Source: Tenodera sinensis (taxonomy: Eukaryota; Arthropoda; Insecta; Mantodea; Mantidae). Taken from it: a DNA stretch of 64,000 bases. The notes under the pieces were generated by a model that was not told where the DNA came from, did not search any database, and worked only from the letters and a program-made list of their open reading frames with translations. The stretch lies in NCBI GenBank assembly GCA_030765045.1, contig CM060963.1, positions 118,109,735 to 118,173,734 of the forward strand, written 5' to 3'. The position numbers and the translations under genes are program-made. Below are positions 1 through 14,160 of the stretch, in pieces (position 1 is the first letter of the stretch; every line of letters starts with the position of its first letter).

Positions 1-149
1 GGAATGGCAATGAGTGTTTGGTGAGGAATTGGGGAAACTCTCTTGCAAGGATTGGACATTACAGGAACAATAGTCAGCAATTGCTGAAAAGCCTATGGTA
101 CTCTGGATCATGAGAGCTTTGTTAACCACACCAATTGCTGGAATTTGTG

Positions 150-1250
150 TCAACTAGGAGGAACAGCTATACGCACTTGGAAAATATGAGGAAAATGAGG
201 GCAATAGAAATTCCTGTGTACACAAATACATAGAAACCAAGTGGAAAAGTGTTTGTTTGCTAATGCTGGATTTCTGACAATGAAGTCATTAATCCTCTTT
301 GCTCTCCAATATTTTTCACTGATGGATGGGGCGCTAGAAGTGGCCGGGCATATTTGAAGGTGGTCTCGATCGATTTCCTCTTGCAGATCACATAGAGGAC
401 AGAGTGGTGAAGAATATATCCCAATTCTGTTCAAATGTTTTGCCAGACAATCATGTCCTGTAAAATCAACCTGAAGGTTGCAACTGCCGTTTTTCGATGA
501 TACTCAGGAATTACAGTTTGAATATTTGGTAGTTCCCATCTTTAATTTTTTTGATTTTTCATAGTAATATCTTAGAATCATTTTTTTAAATTCAGAGTTG
601 ATAATCTTTTAGCTGCATAAAATGGTAGATTAACTATAGATTTCTGTTCACTGCTAGTACCCTTTTTTGCAAGAAAACCAGCTTTGTCATTGCCACTCAA
701 TCCACAGTGAGCAGGCATCCATTGGAAGACTAGGTGTTTTTGAAGTGCTGTTAGATGGGTAAGGATTTTCCAACATTCTATAATTGTTTGGTTTTTTGGT
801 GACAACTTGGAAGTAATTGCTATAATTGCCGCCCTAGAATCAGAGAATAACTGCTTGATAAAAATGTGAGATTTTATACAAAAGATTTTGTAGGGTCATC
901 CGAATTGCTTCAATTTCTCCAACAAAGTTTGTAGTTCCATAACTTAAACATTTGTAATAGGAAAAGAGGTGACACGTGACTCCAGCTGCTGCTCCATCTC
1001 GGTTTGATATCAGTGATCCATGAGTATAAATATGGAGCCATTCATGTTCCGGAAATCTATTATCTTCGCAAAACTTAAAGGCATATGGAGGCGGAGCGTA
1101 CTGTAGACTCCAGCGAATCCTACGCTTGCCCCTCCTACCAGGGCTGCCGAATGTGGTGAATGCATCTCGCACACTCTTATGTACAGAACCTCTACCAGTA
1201 CACGCACTATGCTTGGCAACAGCGCTCCGCTTAAGCATTGGCCAGCGTTC
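150..1250 (-). pseudogene. LINE ORF2 C-terminal fragment (RNase H plus terminal zinc-finger region)
   Basis: This is a decayed 3' piece of a non-LTR retrotransposon, read on the minus strand in three frames. From high to low coordinates there is an RNase H start (LHIYTHGSL, then GEIEAI, about 1130-900), an RNase H end (QWMPAHCGLSGNDKA, about 720-660), and a terminal Cys-rich segment (CPLCDL then DHLQICPA, about 430-330). This order is the usual C-terminus of I/Jockey-type LINEs that carry RNase H. The frames are separated by stops and shifts, so no product is expected. The last part is closely similar to the plus-strand fragment near 35210-35380, which marks a repeat family. No RT domain remains, so the copy is 5'-truncated. 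The exact clade is not assignable by eye. Confidence 0.8.
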
Positions 1251-1259
1251 ACATGCCTT

Positions 1260-2600
1260 TAACTTTTGCGAGCGGTATAGTATGGATTGTCTCTAATGCC
1301 AATAATGTTAGTACACTAGTTGCAGTATCACTTTTAACTTCTTCTGTTAGGTGTAAATAATAAGTGATGTCTAATATTTGTGTCGGATTGACTTTATATA
1401 TGACATGGAAAATTGTAAAGTACTCCATTCCCTGCTTCCACCAAAAGAAGGACCAATGTGCTACTCAGTGGAGCACATTTTTAAATATGTAAATACATCA
1501 TTTACTAAAAGCAGCAGCTGACACCACAGTAAAGGTAAGATTATAACTTACCCTGCACAGCACCCTGACATACTGCTCATTTGTACATACCCTATTAAGA
1601 AGTCATTGTGTTTCCATTTCAAATGTTTCCCACATTTGCAGCATCATTTGGTTGCATTTCAAGTGCTGATGTTACCAGCAACTTGACAGAAATGGGAAGG
1701 GATGAACAGAGAGGAATGCTTCCATGATGCTTCAGGTGGATTGCGTTCTCACCATTTACTTTGCTTCAGGAAAATTGTGCACCTTGCATTAATTAAATTG
1801 ATAGTACAGGTGCATGTATGTATTAATACACGAGTGTCAACTATGGTTTCTAAAGGTGCAATAAATCAATGCAATATAGCGTTAAATGTGAGCAAAAAGC
1901 AATGGGAAGTGTTTAGCAAATACACAATATTAATCGGGACAACTAGTCTTAGAACTTTCCTTAATTTTTCAACATTACTCAGGAAGTTGATCATCATTTC
2001 TTTAATAACACTGGAGCCACAACGATCTATAAAAAGTGTTTTCCACATATAAAACATATCAGTTAGAAAAATATAGCTCTACTTATCAAGTGCATTTATG
2101 GAAACAAAACCAAAATGCTTAATTTTGTAGAATTTGGTACCTGAGTTAACCAGAAAACTAAGGTTAAGAACCGTTATTTCCTTTGCACATGCAAAGCTTT
2201 ATTACCCATTCCCAGTCAGTTAATTTTAAGCAAAGGGCAATCCAGATTACTTAACTATCAATTTCTAATTGTAGTTAATGCTAACTTAAATAATGGTCCT
2301 CCAGAAGGTCTCACAGAAATGCCTGGTTTAAACATATGTTTCTAAGGGTACCATGTCAATGACGATAACACTCACAGCTCCGAAGTTCTTGAGTCGTTCT
2401 TCTAGGTTTTTTGAGACTATATGACTTTTGATGTCCAAGTAGAACCTTTTGTTCAGCAAGGGTTTAAGGATTTGATGACTCTGACTTTGTCCTGTAACAG
2501 TAACATTCCTTTCAGTGCACGCAAGTAAGTAAAAATTTGTGGAAAACCTTCCAAACCATTCACTAAGTCGACTTTAAATATATGGATACTTATTCAAAAG
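1260..2600. other. No recognised gene
   Basis: AT-rich sequence without a recognisable domain or repeat. Short ORFs on both strands around 1700-2060 overlap each other in antisense and look like chance frames. Confidence 0.5.
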
Positions 2601-2606
2601 CCATAC

Positions 2607-2723
2607 CTGGTTTCCCTTTCTGCTTCTCCTTTTTGGAAGATGATAACATTCCTTTATTGTAACTAGCCTATCAGCGAAAAGTATGGACTTAAGCTTATAT
2701 CGAAGCGGTTCCGCATACTTCAT
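2607..2723 (-). CDS. Candidate first coding exon of an unrecognised host gene
   Basis: On the minus strand an ATG at 2723 follows an in-frame TAA 9 bases upstream and opens exactly 39 codons, beginning MKYAEPLRYKLK and ending RRSRKGNQ. The last codon is CAG, directly followed by GTATGG, which is a fair splice donor. The peptide is basic near its end and is not low-complexity, unlike chance ORFs nearby. A second frame in the same exon starts MLSSSKKEKQKG and reaches the same donor, so the frame is not settled. I do not recognise the protein and found no convincing next exon in the window; it could lie beyond position 1. Treat this as a gene-start candidate only. Confidence 0.28.
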
Positions 2724-4234
<1,511 letters not shown>

Positions 4235-4236
<2 letters not shown>

Positions 4237-5920
4237 GACTTGCATATTAAACATGACAACTTTCAATTGGAGTGTGGACATACATTACATTAGTTACAAA
4301 GCAAGAGTTGAACACAACAACGGCTGTATAGGTATATGTATATTGCTTCAAGAGCGTCGGCATACTTTTTCGGGCGGGTGGGGGGGGGGGCAGATTGTTG
4401 AAACTTTTCAATCAAACAATTTTAATTCGTTATTCTATTGTCAAAAACTAAAAGAAATGAGTTATAATATTTGCTTGCGTAATACCTAATTTGTGCACGC
4501 GCGCGCGGTCGGTGTGTGGCTGTGGGTTGATAGATTACATTATTATACACCCTCTTATTACAGGTTTCGTGTTTTTAGTCTCTGTTGGTAAGATTTCCCA
4601 AGGACTTAAACTGTAAAAATAAGTCTTATATAACTGTAACTAACGTTGCGGCGCTGAACCACTGTTAACGATAATAAAATTAAAATGTATAACTGTCGGT
4701 ACGAAAGTATTGTTGAGGACAATAATTATGTAATAAAGCAAATAACAAAGCAAAAAGTAACGCATTCCTTTTTCAGTTTAAAAATGTGAATAACATTACT
4801 GGCAAGATCATTTGTAACACAGATGCTGTGAAATAAACGAGTATCTTTTTTCTGCGAGTATCCTGAGGAAAAAAATATTCTTTGCATCAAAATTAAAACA
4901 CTGTTTTAAAGTCAGTAATTAATTGCACATAAAATTCATTTTATTTCCAACCGAGTTCGTTTTTGTTCCCCCCTTCGCGACGTCCATGCACTGTTTTATG
5001 GACCTGAATGCTAGACTCTGACAAAGGGACGCCAACGACAATAGAAGCAGAAGAAATGCGACTTCTACAAGAACGGCTGACTACAAAAGAAAAAGAAGAA
5101 GAAGAAGAAATACCATTAGAGATCAACTGAAGATTGTTTTTAATATCCTAAGTAAAATTGGCGAATATCAAAAGGACAGGACCGTGTAGAAAGAATGAAA
5201 ACAGATATTCTAAGGTATTAATAAAGATGTACCAAAGGACTGAGAACCAGAGGACTTACAGTTATATGGTGGGTAGTGTCTTATGTTTGTCTGTTGGTAA
5301 TGAAGCCATTCGATCTCTTGCACTCGAGTATCTTAATGTGACGTTGGTTGTTGATCGAAATATGGACAGTGAAGAAGATGTTTTCTCATTATCTTCCTGA
5401 AGTTCACAGAAAGGGCATAGGAAATTCTGCTATGCCCATTGGCATTAAATTTGGTGTAGATTGTAGAGCTGGAGGTGCTACTGGCTGCTGGCGGGGCTTC
5501 TCGAAGTACTCGATGCCTTCGAAGATTTCGATGTTCTACATAGCCTGTCAGAATTCTAAGTTTGAATTTGCCGCGCATCTGACTCCACTGATATGAGTGT
5601 GGTACGGGTTTCATTTTAAAGTGTGCAGTCAAAGGAAAGTACATAACCCAAACGAGAAATGCATATGCGTGTTATGTAATAATCGCTGTGAGAAGTATCA
5701 CCTACTGAAGTGCAGAAGCAGGACAAAGTCTATAATGGAATATGCCAAAGAAGAATAAACAACACATAACCTACACGCACGAATGTGCGAACTCTGTCTC
5801 ATCAATGAGTGTGGTACTACTGGCTGAATTTAAGGCGGAAAGTTAACGTCAGTAATTGTTGGAACTTATTTACATGTGTGTATAACGCGTAACAAACTGA
5901 CTTGGAATCCTTTTTATCGT
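4235..5920. other. No recognised gene
   Basis: Contains a short G-run (4380-4390), a GCGCGCGC stretch (about 4498-4506) and a GAA-rich stretch (about 5088-5110). ORFs of 80-103 codons at 5158-5400 (+), 5348-5596 (+) and 5333-5644 (-) overlap on both strands. None shows a domain that I recognise. Confidence 0.5.
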
Positions 5921-6060
5921 TCTGTTTTAGGGTTACCATATCATGTCAAAAAACTGGGGGAATTCATTTAACATTTCACATACTATTCATTTCCTTTGAC
6001 CTTTTTCAGGAAATCCTTTTCACACTGTCATAGCACTGAGCACATGTTTACGTTTTTAAT

Positions 6061-6063
<3 letters not shown>

Positions 6064-6107
<44 letters not shown>

Positions 6108-6339
6108 CGTCCTCCAACATTGTGTCATATCGGACGAATGAATGAAATGAAATGGGTGAAATGATGCTCAAATGAGCCCGAGGTCCATGGAGCTTTTAAG
6201 TTACCCGACATTCGTCTTCTCAGGGTAGGGAAAACCTCGGAAAAAAACCTTACCCGGATAACTTACCCTAAGCGAGATTCGAACTCGCGACCTCTTGAAC
6301 GTGAGGCAGACACGCTAACCATCACGCTATCGAGGCGGG
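6064..6339 (-). mobile_element. tRNA-derived SINE, full length, with 13-bp TSD
   Basis: On the minus strand the element starts with a tRNA-like head (box A-like GATGGTTAGCG, box B GGTCGCGAGTTCGAATCT) and ends in a poly-A tract, seen as the T-run at 6062-6100. It is flanked by perfect 13-bp direct repeats, CGTTTTTAATGTT, at 6051-6063 and 6340-6352. It interrupts the hAT transposase remnant. Confidence 0.92.
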
Positions 6340-6426
6340 CGTTTTTAATGTTGTACATTATGATCAACATTAACTTTACATTTTTGAAAGCGAGGTTATT
6401 TCGCTAATCTGTCCACCGAACATATA

Positions 6427-6659
6427 TCGTCGGTCTGGGTGGCTCAGTTGGTTAGACGCTGGCCTACTGATCCCAAGGTCGCGGGTTCAAATCCGGCCCA
6501 GACCGATGGTTTTTAAGTGTGCTTAAAAACGACAGCTCCATGTCAGTAGATTTACTGGCATGTTAAAGAACTCCTGCGGGACAAAATTCCGGCACACCGG
6601 CGACGCTGATGTGATCCTGGCAATTGACAGCGTCGTTAAAGAACAAAAAAAATTTTTTT
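6427..6659 (+). mobile_element. tRNA-derived SINE, second family, with 10-bp TSD
   Basis: The tRNA-like head has box A (GGCTCAGTTGGTTAGACG) and box B (GGGTTCAAATCC) at 6440-6500, followed by a body containing GTTAAAGAACTCCTGCGGGA and an A-rich tail. Perfect 10-bp repeats, CGAACATATA, lie at 6417-6426 and 6660-6669. A diverged copy of the same family is at 17525-17690 on the minus strand. Confidence 0.92.
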
Positions 6660-7389
6660 CGAACATATAGCAAAGAAAATATTCTCTCTGCAGCAGCATT
6701 ATGTGCAGGTATGGCAAAATAGTGCTGCACTATTTTCAACAATTCTATACACTCTACATTATTACTCATGTATTCATACCATTTCTCGGCAACACTTTTC
6801 CCTGCCAATGTTGCAGAATTCATTTTGGGGTAAGTTCTTAAAGCATTTATTTCATCAAAGTCATCAATAAGTATGTTAACACTTCTTAAAAATAACAGTT
6901 TTTTTCCACCGCTTCCCACTCTGGTTCTTTATCCAGAGTTATCCATTGAAACACACACATACCACTGTATTGGGTCATCCAATTATTATAACTAACAGTA
7001 TAACAAGTATACATATCACTTTCAAAGACTTTAGCTAAATTTCCATCATCACATTTACAAATAATTTCCTTTAATTTTAAAGGGAGAAAATGGTTTTCTG
7101 CCCTAGTTTTAAACTTGCACTTATAATTATCTTTTGGCATCTGTATATGATATATCGGCAAAACTAGTCAGTCCAGGCTACAACAAGAATATGTAGGTTT
7201 CGTTCAGTGGAAACAGAAACTTTACGGTGAAGCTTCTCTTGTTTACAGTTCACGGCATCTTGTTCTTGTTTGGGGTTTATGGACGCACTATCACACTCCG
7301 GGTAGGAGTAATCGATGTCTGCGTCGAATCAAAATAAGTAGTAGCTCTGAGAGAAACGATGCAACACTAAAGGAGGGTCGGATCACAGT

Positions 7390-10300
7390 TCATAGTTTCA
7401 TTTTGCAGTTAATGAGATGGCGAAGTAGTAGCCGTGGCAAATGGGTATCAGTAGTATACACCAAAGATGAGATATTCCATGGGCCATTGCCATAACGTTG
7501 GACCAGTGTGCCGATAAATTGCGAGACAGAAAGTGTATGTAAGGAGCAATTAAAAAAGATGTGGTTGATATCACCGTAGGCACCACAATCACAATTTGGG
7601 GAGGCTCTTTGGCGGATTTTAAATAAGTAGGCCGGTGTAACGGCAACTCCAAATCGGATTTTTGAGATCAAAGAGACTGCAGCGCTACTGAGAGTGGATT
7701 TCTTAAACCATGGAGATCGCTTCGTTAGGGGAGGTATGTCTGAAGCGTTAGAAAGTTGTGAAATCACGTGGTTAGATATAAGTCGTACAGCATCTCTCCA
7801 AGGGAGGGTTACCGGTTCCATCGGTGCTGGGAGATGAGCCGTCCCCCTAGCCAGGCGGTCAGCTGTTTCGTTGCCCGAAATATTTGCATGACCCGGGACC
7901 CACAAGAATTGAATTGTATTGTTTCGGTTGAGATGTTTGGAGATTTCTAAACGACACATCACCTCCCACCAATCCATCCCCGGATGCATACTGGGTGAGC
8001 TGATGCTTCGAAGGGCACTCAAAGAATCCGAACAAAACAGGGTCGTGGAGTTGGAAATACAAAGAGTATATCGCAGAGCTTGATAAAGGGATTAAATCTC
8101 AGCAAAATAATTGGAAAACCCCGCAGGGAGAGACACCCGTGCTGACGTTTGTGTGGTTCAGGTTATAAACGCTGCTCCCGCACCTGTTGGGGTAACGGAA
8201 CCGTCGGTAAATAGATTGAAAAAAGGTTGAGTCACCGATGCCGAGTGCTGGTACATGAAATGGTGGAACCGTTGTGATGCAGACGGGTCCCCGCGATGTA
8301 GGTCAGCAGTCAGAAGAGTCGCCTGCGGTTGGTGGACTAAGTAGTCCACTAAGTATAGCGGAAGCCTGGGGAAACTGGGCATGCCCTCTAATTCTTGACA
8401 CTTCCGAAAAACTAATAGGTAAACCAGAGGATAGCATGTAGAAGCAACTAGTTGGTAAAGTGGTAAGCGTGCACTTAACAAGAGTTTCGCGTACAATGGC
8501 GTTTCTCGACATTGAAATAGTTTGACAATAAATCGGACTGCGAGATCTACCTGCCGTCGCAGAAGAGGCTGCATTCCCAGCTCCGTAAACACCTTATTCA
8601 TAGGTTTGCCCCCTACCCCAAGTATGGCTTTGCCAATGCGGTAAAGGACAGAGTTTATTTTCCTCTGCCACACCTGACTAATGACTATCGAACCGTAATC
8701 TCATTTAGCCTGACATAAAGATAAGTATATGTGGTATAAACTCTGGGGGTGTGCTCCCCAGTTACGTCCTTGCAAGTAACGGAAGAGGGTACTAGAAGCC
8801 AAGAGGGATGAATGCAGGGGCATCGCCTGCGATTTCCAACTCAGGTTATGATCCAGGTGTAACCCAAGAAATTTGACGGATCTACCTAAAGGAAGAGGAT
8901 TTTCCCCAATAGACATATTTGCATGTAGTAGAGGTGGGCCGCGTTTAAAGAAAATCGATACGCATTTGTCAGGGTGGACCGTCAGTCCTAGGTCATTGAG
9001 CTTCCCATGTAGGAGATCTAAATCGGCCTGAAGGGTGGTCGGAGACTGGCGCACAGTATGTAGAGGGGTTTGGGAGTATAAAACTAAGTCGTCGGCATAT
9101 AAAAGAAGTTGGCAGTGCTTAAGCGGCAATGTACTTAATGTGTGTATGTAGAGGATAAAAAGGAGAGGACTAAGGCACGTGCCCTGGGGGACACCTTGGA
9201 AACAGAAACGTGGGGATTGTAACATATAGCGAGGATGAAGGTAAATGCGGCGATTTGACAGAAGGTTGATAAGTGTAAGTAGCGAAGGTGTGAAGGTAAA
9301 GTGGCGTAAACCTTGTATTAATGGGCCAACAGACACAGAATCATAAGCATGGAAAATATCCTAAAAGTGGGCCAAAACCCCTTGGTTCTGATACCACGAG
9401 ACTCGAACGTCGTGGGTAAGCTGTAAAAGATTATGTGTAGTGGAAAAAGACTTGCGAAATCCATACTGTCCCTTCGGCCAGAGGCCAACGCGTTCCAGAT
9501 AAAAGGACAGTCGCGAAACCAATATTTGCTCCAACAGTTTGCGAAGTACAGAGGCTAGCACTATGGGTCTGTAGTGTGCTGCTTCTTCACCCGACTTGCC
9601 CGGTTTGAGGATAGGGAGCACGTAAAAAGTGTTTCAACCTTCGGGAAAAGTTCCTGTGGTAAGGATGTGAGAATAGCACACAGTAAGTAGGTGGAGAAGA
9701 TTGGTCAGAAAATTACGAATCATGTCGTAGGGAATACCGTCAGACCCGGCGTAGAAGAGTGAGTGTGCCGTTGGAGAGCCATTTCTAGTTCGTCGATCGT
9801 CACCGCGGAAATCAACTCCCGTCTCCCAGGAAGTAACTCCACAAGACTGTCAGGCGGGTCCTCCACCTCCGGGCTCTCTTTTGCGTAGTCTGGGGTTACA
9901 GAACATAAAGTATTGTTGCAATTCAGGGTTATAATCTATGGGAGACATTGGGCCCCTAACATGCGACGTGAACCATCGTAGTTTACGCCATATCTCACAG
10001 GTTGATACGCGGGGTGTGAGATGGGAACAATAATTACTCCACCCAAGGCGCTTCGCCTGTTGTAGAATCCGTCGAGTTTGGGCATATTGTCGTTGCGTGG
10101 CTAAGTAGAGGGATCTGGTAGGGGAGGATTTGTACAGTCGCAGGGCACGACGACGTTTAGCTACTGCCTCAGAGCACTCCGGGGTCCACCACGGTGGCTT
10201 CGCAGTTCGTGTCGGTGAGATTTGGGGTAGTACTTAGGGAGGGTAGAGTTTAGCGCGGCATCCAATAGGGTGAGGGGATTAGAGGCAAGTGGTGTGAAAG

Positions 10301-11048
10301 TGAGCTGAAGAAAAGCACTATCCAGGTCCTGCTTGAATTGGATCCAATCATGTATTTGCGGGCATATCGGGATATGACAATGGCGTTGGGAAGGACCAAG
10401 TGGAGAAACTTATAGCAGTATGGGCCTGTGGTCACTGCCGAGGCTATCAAGATCCACCTTCCAGGTAGAGTGTGGCCAGGGTGAGTCAGAGATAAAGGTA
10501 AGATCGGGAGACGTCGGACGTTGGGGAGGAGGTCCATAGCGCGTAGGGTCTTCGGTATTCAAAAGAAGGAGACGGGAAGAGGCCAAAGAGAGTAACATCC
10601 GGTAGGTATGTGCACCGTCCCTTATCTGCTGTGGTGTGAGTCCGAGGTTAAAGTCGCCGCATATGATGGTTGATAAATGGGGCTTCAGCAAGACGTGGGA
10701 ATTCCAAAAGGTTTGCAAAATATGGTGTGCCGGAGCGTTGTAAACCGTGAGGATCTGTAGTTGAGGCAGTTTTAAAAGTACTGCCTGAAATTGTTCATCA
10801 AAGCTAGATATTTTCTGGACGGAGAGAATAGTAAGGGAGGGATGAAGTAGGAGCCCTCCCCTCTCCCGGTTACGATCGTGCCGAATAATACGGTGAGAAG
10901 TCCAGCGAAAGGTGTAGTGTGGCGCTAGCCAGGATTCTGAAATAAGCACCAAATCATTATGTTTGTGAGACAGGTAATTTTGGAGCTCCGCCCGTTTAGA
11001 GCGGATGCTACGCGTGTTCCAATGGAGTATGGATAATAGTTTGTCCAT
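7390..11048 (-). pseudogene. LINE ORF2: endonuclease, reverse transcriptase, RNase H (broken)
   Basis: This is the second ORF of a non-LTR retrotransposon, starting 14 bases after the ORF1 stop. Blocks follow in order on the minus strand. First is an APE-type endonuclease (ILHWNTRSIRSKRAEL, ISESWL, CGDFNLG, ending GSDHRPILL; 11048-10410). Next is the RT (PILKPGKSGEEAAHYRPI at about 9615, GVPQGTCLSPLLF and YADDLVLY at about 9200-9080). RNase H follows (FTDGSVTPTGAGAAF at about 8190; FLWVPGHANISGNETADRLA at about 7900). Last is a Cys/His tail (CDCGAYGDINHIFFNC, about 7600-7550). The order with RNase H and a CCHC ORF1 fits the I/R1-like group. The frames are interrupted by shifts near 10400, 9340, 8690 and 8100-8020, so it is inactive although each block is well conserved. 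Confidence 0.93.
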
Positions 11049-11062
11049 GGTTTAAATAGGAC

Positions 11063-12390
11063 TTAAAGCGTCTGTGCCTGGATCAGGCCCGCGAGTATAC
11101 GCCCTGCCTGTTCAACCCAGTTCGACGCTTCAGTTTGCACCAAGAGACGCAGATCTTCGAGTTGTCGGCGAAATGCGAGACTGTCTACCAATTGTTTTAC
11201 AACGTGAGGTTTGTTGGCGGGAGCATCCACCTGGGGTGTAAAAGAGCTCGGAAGAGTACCAGGAATTCTAGAAACATATACAGGCTTAGAGGGGCCTGCC
11301 TGAGGTAGACGGCCAGAAGATATATCTGAGGAGTAGGGAAATACGCGCTTCGGGGGCGGTCCTTGAGCCAGGCGAACTCGTTTGGTGGTGCTAAAATTTG
11401 GTGAGGTTTGTTCGGCGACAGGAGGCCGGGGGACGCCGGACCCTCCTCCAGCCAGACTTTTATGTTTAGTCAATGTTAGAGTCTGGGGTGTCGGTGAAGT
11501 CTCATCGGGGCGTACTGTATGTGGAGCATTTTCTCGAACTTTATCGGCAAATGAAGAAGCCTCCCTAAGCATCGCCAGAGCTTCGTAGCGCGTGACCGGA
11601 AGTTCAGCGACTCGTTTCAGGACTGCTTCCTCTCTGAGGCGGACAAGGCAAGTTTTTGCATTTGCCGGATGTGCAAGCTTGCAGTGTACACAACGTAGGT
11701 TGTTTGATGTACGAGATGAGGTGGTATGTGATTCGGCACACTTAAAGCAGACTGTATTGCTGCGACAAACTTTAGCTGAATGCCCATATTTGGCACAGTT
11801 GAAACACTGCATCACTCGGCCGATATATGGAGTAATTTTAAAGGAGCTGTAGTATAGTCTGAAAGAACGTGGAAGGATTTGACTGCGGAAAGTAATAACA
11901 CAAGTCTGCGGGGTTACTTCTTTACGCTTAAAGCGGTAAACATGTTGTATGGGGGCATTACACTCGGTATTTCCAAAGTCCATAATCTCCTGTTCAGTAT
12001 AATTATAATGTCCTTCGTCTCAATGCGATGTTGTGGAATAAAGGAACGCATATTAGTCTCCGAGTCGAACCCGGATAGCAAAAATGCATTCGCCTCGGAA
12101 AATTTTTCAAAATATACTGCAAAACGATTTCTTGCAGCTTTTTGTAGTTTAGTGATATATTCCGCTTATTTCTCAAAGAGAAGCTTACCAAGTTTCAATG
12201 GATGTAGTGAAGCTACGTCCCCCTTACTGCTTGTAAGGACAACTAAAAATGGAGCCAAATCATTAAATGAGTATAACAGCTTTTCCTTAACAGAATTGGG
12301 GAGACTAGCAGGAGTTTCCGAAACCGGCAAAACCGAAGCTTCGGCTTCAATCATTTCTTTATCCGAGTCCGGGAAAGAAGGCTCGGCCAT
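11063..12390 (-). pseudogene. LINE ORF1 (gag-like nucleic-acid-binding protein, frameshifted)
   Basis: First ORF of the same LINE. The N-terminal frame starts at 12390 (MAEPSFPDSDKEMIEAEASV) and runs to 12166. Reading then shifts through 12191-12003 and continues in the 306-codon frame 11983-11063. That part carries two to three zinc-knuckle-like motifs (CFNCAKYGHSAKVC, CFKCAESH, CVHCKLAHPANAKTC, about 11810-11650) and then a Pro/Ser/Thr-rich tail. Such proteins bind the element RNA and chaperone target-primed reverse transcription. At least two shifts, near 12170 and 11990, break it. Plus-strand ORFs at 11382-11852 and 11879-12481 are antisense shadows. Confidence 0.88.
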
Positions 12391-13033
12391 CGGCCGGCGA
12401 GTGGGACAGGATTCCTCCCGTCACCGAGGAACACTTAAATGTCGGCACCTGACCGAATTAATATATATCAATTATAAATGAAATCAAGATGAAGCAACAA
12501 TATCAAAAGTATATGCACAGTAAATAAAATTCACTTTGTATGGCACCACAATCCTGTAGTTTGAAACAAAGCACACTGGACACCAGCACTTCACTACGAT
12601 TACGTGCACCAGAGAGAATCTTCACACTTCACAACCTCTTCTGCGAGCACTAATTGCAGAAAGTTCACCAAATGTCTTCTCTCACGATGATGTACACGTG
12701 TATTAATATTTTTAAACTTAAAGACGCAAAGAAGTTTAACCATGGCGTCAAGTGTTCACATCTTCACCACAGAACACAAAGAAAGAAAAGAAAGTGATGC
12801 GGCGTACACGTGCAGTAAACTTTAAGCACAGTTCAGCAAAGACCCACTAGAGAACATACAAAGTAATTGCTAAAGGCGCGGCGTGTGAATTCGTTTTCAA
12901 AATGAATTGAAGTGATAAACAAATAATATATTTTTACTGCTAACTAAAAAACGGATGGTTTCGCAAAATATTTCAAAACTGAACAGGGGTCAGAGAAGGG
13001 TATGAAAAACGGGTGGCCCCCTGTAAAAACGGG
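12391..13033. other. LINE 5' untranslated region and inner right end of the hAT element
   Basis: The start should contain the LINE 5' UTR, whose exact upstream limit I cannot fix. The end, about 12860-13033, belongs to the terminal region of the hAT-like element and includes the repeated word AAAACGGGTG. No gene is seen. Confidence 0.5.
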
Positions 13034-14160
13034 TGATATGGTAACCCTATCTGTCTTTAAGATTCGCTTAAAATCCTCCTAGTTCTTAGTCGTAAGAGTG
13101 ATGAATCTCATCTCAGGTTTTCCGTGTTAGGAAATGTAACGCAATTGCTATAGGCACTAAACAATACAAGAAGTAAATTTTACTGCTACATACGTGTTTT
13201 ATTCCGTGAATTAATGAAATTTAACAACGAACAAAATGTGTTACCTGAAGCCTAGTTTTACTTACAATAATTCATAATGAATTGCTTCCTTACATAATTA
13301 TATTAACTTTAACTGCTATGTAATAAGCAGAGACCGGAACTTAGGCAGAATGCCTTTATACATGTGCCAAATCCACAGAAATGGTCAAATCTATCTTCAA
13401 TTTGAAAGTGAATCTATACGAAATATACTTACCTTTGTAATAGAAATGCTACAGTTTTATGTTGCCTTTTTAAATATAAATGCCTATTTTATGAAATAAA
13501 TGCTTTTTGTTGCCTTCATTTCGTTATTTATTAATTATTAAACATTTCCTTCAGGTACATTTTATTCAATAACGTTAGTCCGTGACAGTGAAGTTACTTC
13601 GCCGAATGTGTATTTTTGTCTTTAAGTTGCAGACTACATAGGCGTCCTTCATTCAGTTCATTATTTTCTTTGCAACAATGAGTGCTGCCGCGCAAATAAA
13701 TGTACAGATAACAGAAAGCGTTTAAGTTACCGCTTGTGTTTATTTTAAAAGGCAATAATGAGTGCGGGTCTAACTTGTTTTTCTTTCAGTTTTCATTGCG
13801 ACATTGATCGGCAGCAAGATGCCTAAATTCAGTGTTCCTTAACGCAGCAAATTATAAAGTTACGTTAATACTTTTGGATCCGACGTATTTTGTACCGACG
13901 GTAAAGTACTCGCATGCAGTCAGTGAACTGCGAAAAGAAGTACTTTATGGATCAACATATCGACACAAACTAACACAAAAATGCATTTTCCAAGGCTACT
14001 GGGAAGATTTCTATGCTTCCAACAGTAATTACAACATCGAGTCGAACATCCTAGTTTGCACTCCACTTATGCAAAGTTATCCTCAACGCAGGAATCCCTT
14101 TGTGGAAATTACAGAATCCTACATTATCACAGTTTTTGAAGAAGTATACTAATAAATCTG

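Larger units (their letters stand above)
5985..7161 (-). pseudogene. hAT transposase C-terminal part, split by two SINEs
   Basis: Reading the minus strand from 7161 downwards gives a hAT-type stretch that includes the dimerisation (hATC) signature FAIPAHNAAAERIFSLLYVR at about 6727-6665. The reading continues after the SINE at 6427-6659 (WTD, RNNLAFKNVKLML, about 6416-6360). A possible further segment lies beyond the second SINE at 6064-6339 (CEKDFLKKVKGNE, about 6030-5990). Stops and frame changes are present, so the gene is dead. The N-terminal zinc finger and most of the catalytic core are not seen. The interruption pattern itself supports one original coding sequence. Confidence 0.75.
5929..13049 (-). 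mobile_element. hAT-like DNA transposon carrying two SINEs and a LINE
   Basis: The left end (TAGGGTTACCATATCA, 5928-5943) is the exact inverted match of the right end (TGATATGGTAACCCTA, 13034-13049). The flanks give a near-perfect 8-bp duplication, TCTGTTTT (5921-5928) against TCTGTCTT (13050-13057), the duplication length typical of hAT elements. Just inside the left end is a minus-strand hAT transposase C-terminus. Most of the 7.1 kb is later cargo: SINEs at 6064-6339 and 6427-6659 and a LINE from about 7.35 to 12.4 kb or beyond. The remaining right arm is short, so the N-terminal half of the transposase seems to have been lost before or during the LINE insertion. Confidence 0.72.

Noticed and set aside
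11382..12481. Plus-strand ORFs of 68-200 codons
   Set aside because: Antisense shadows of LINE ORF1.
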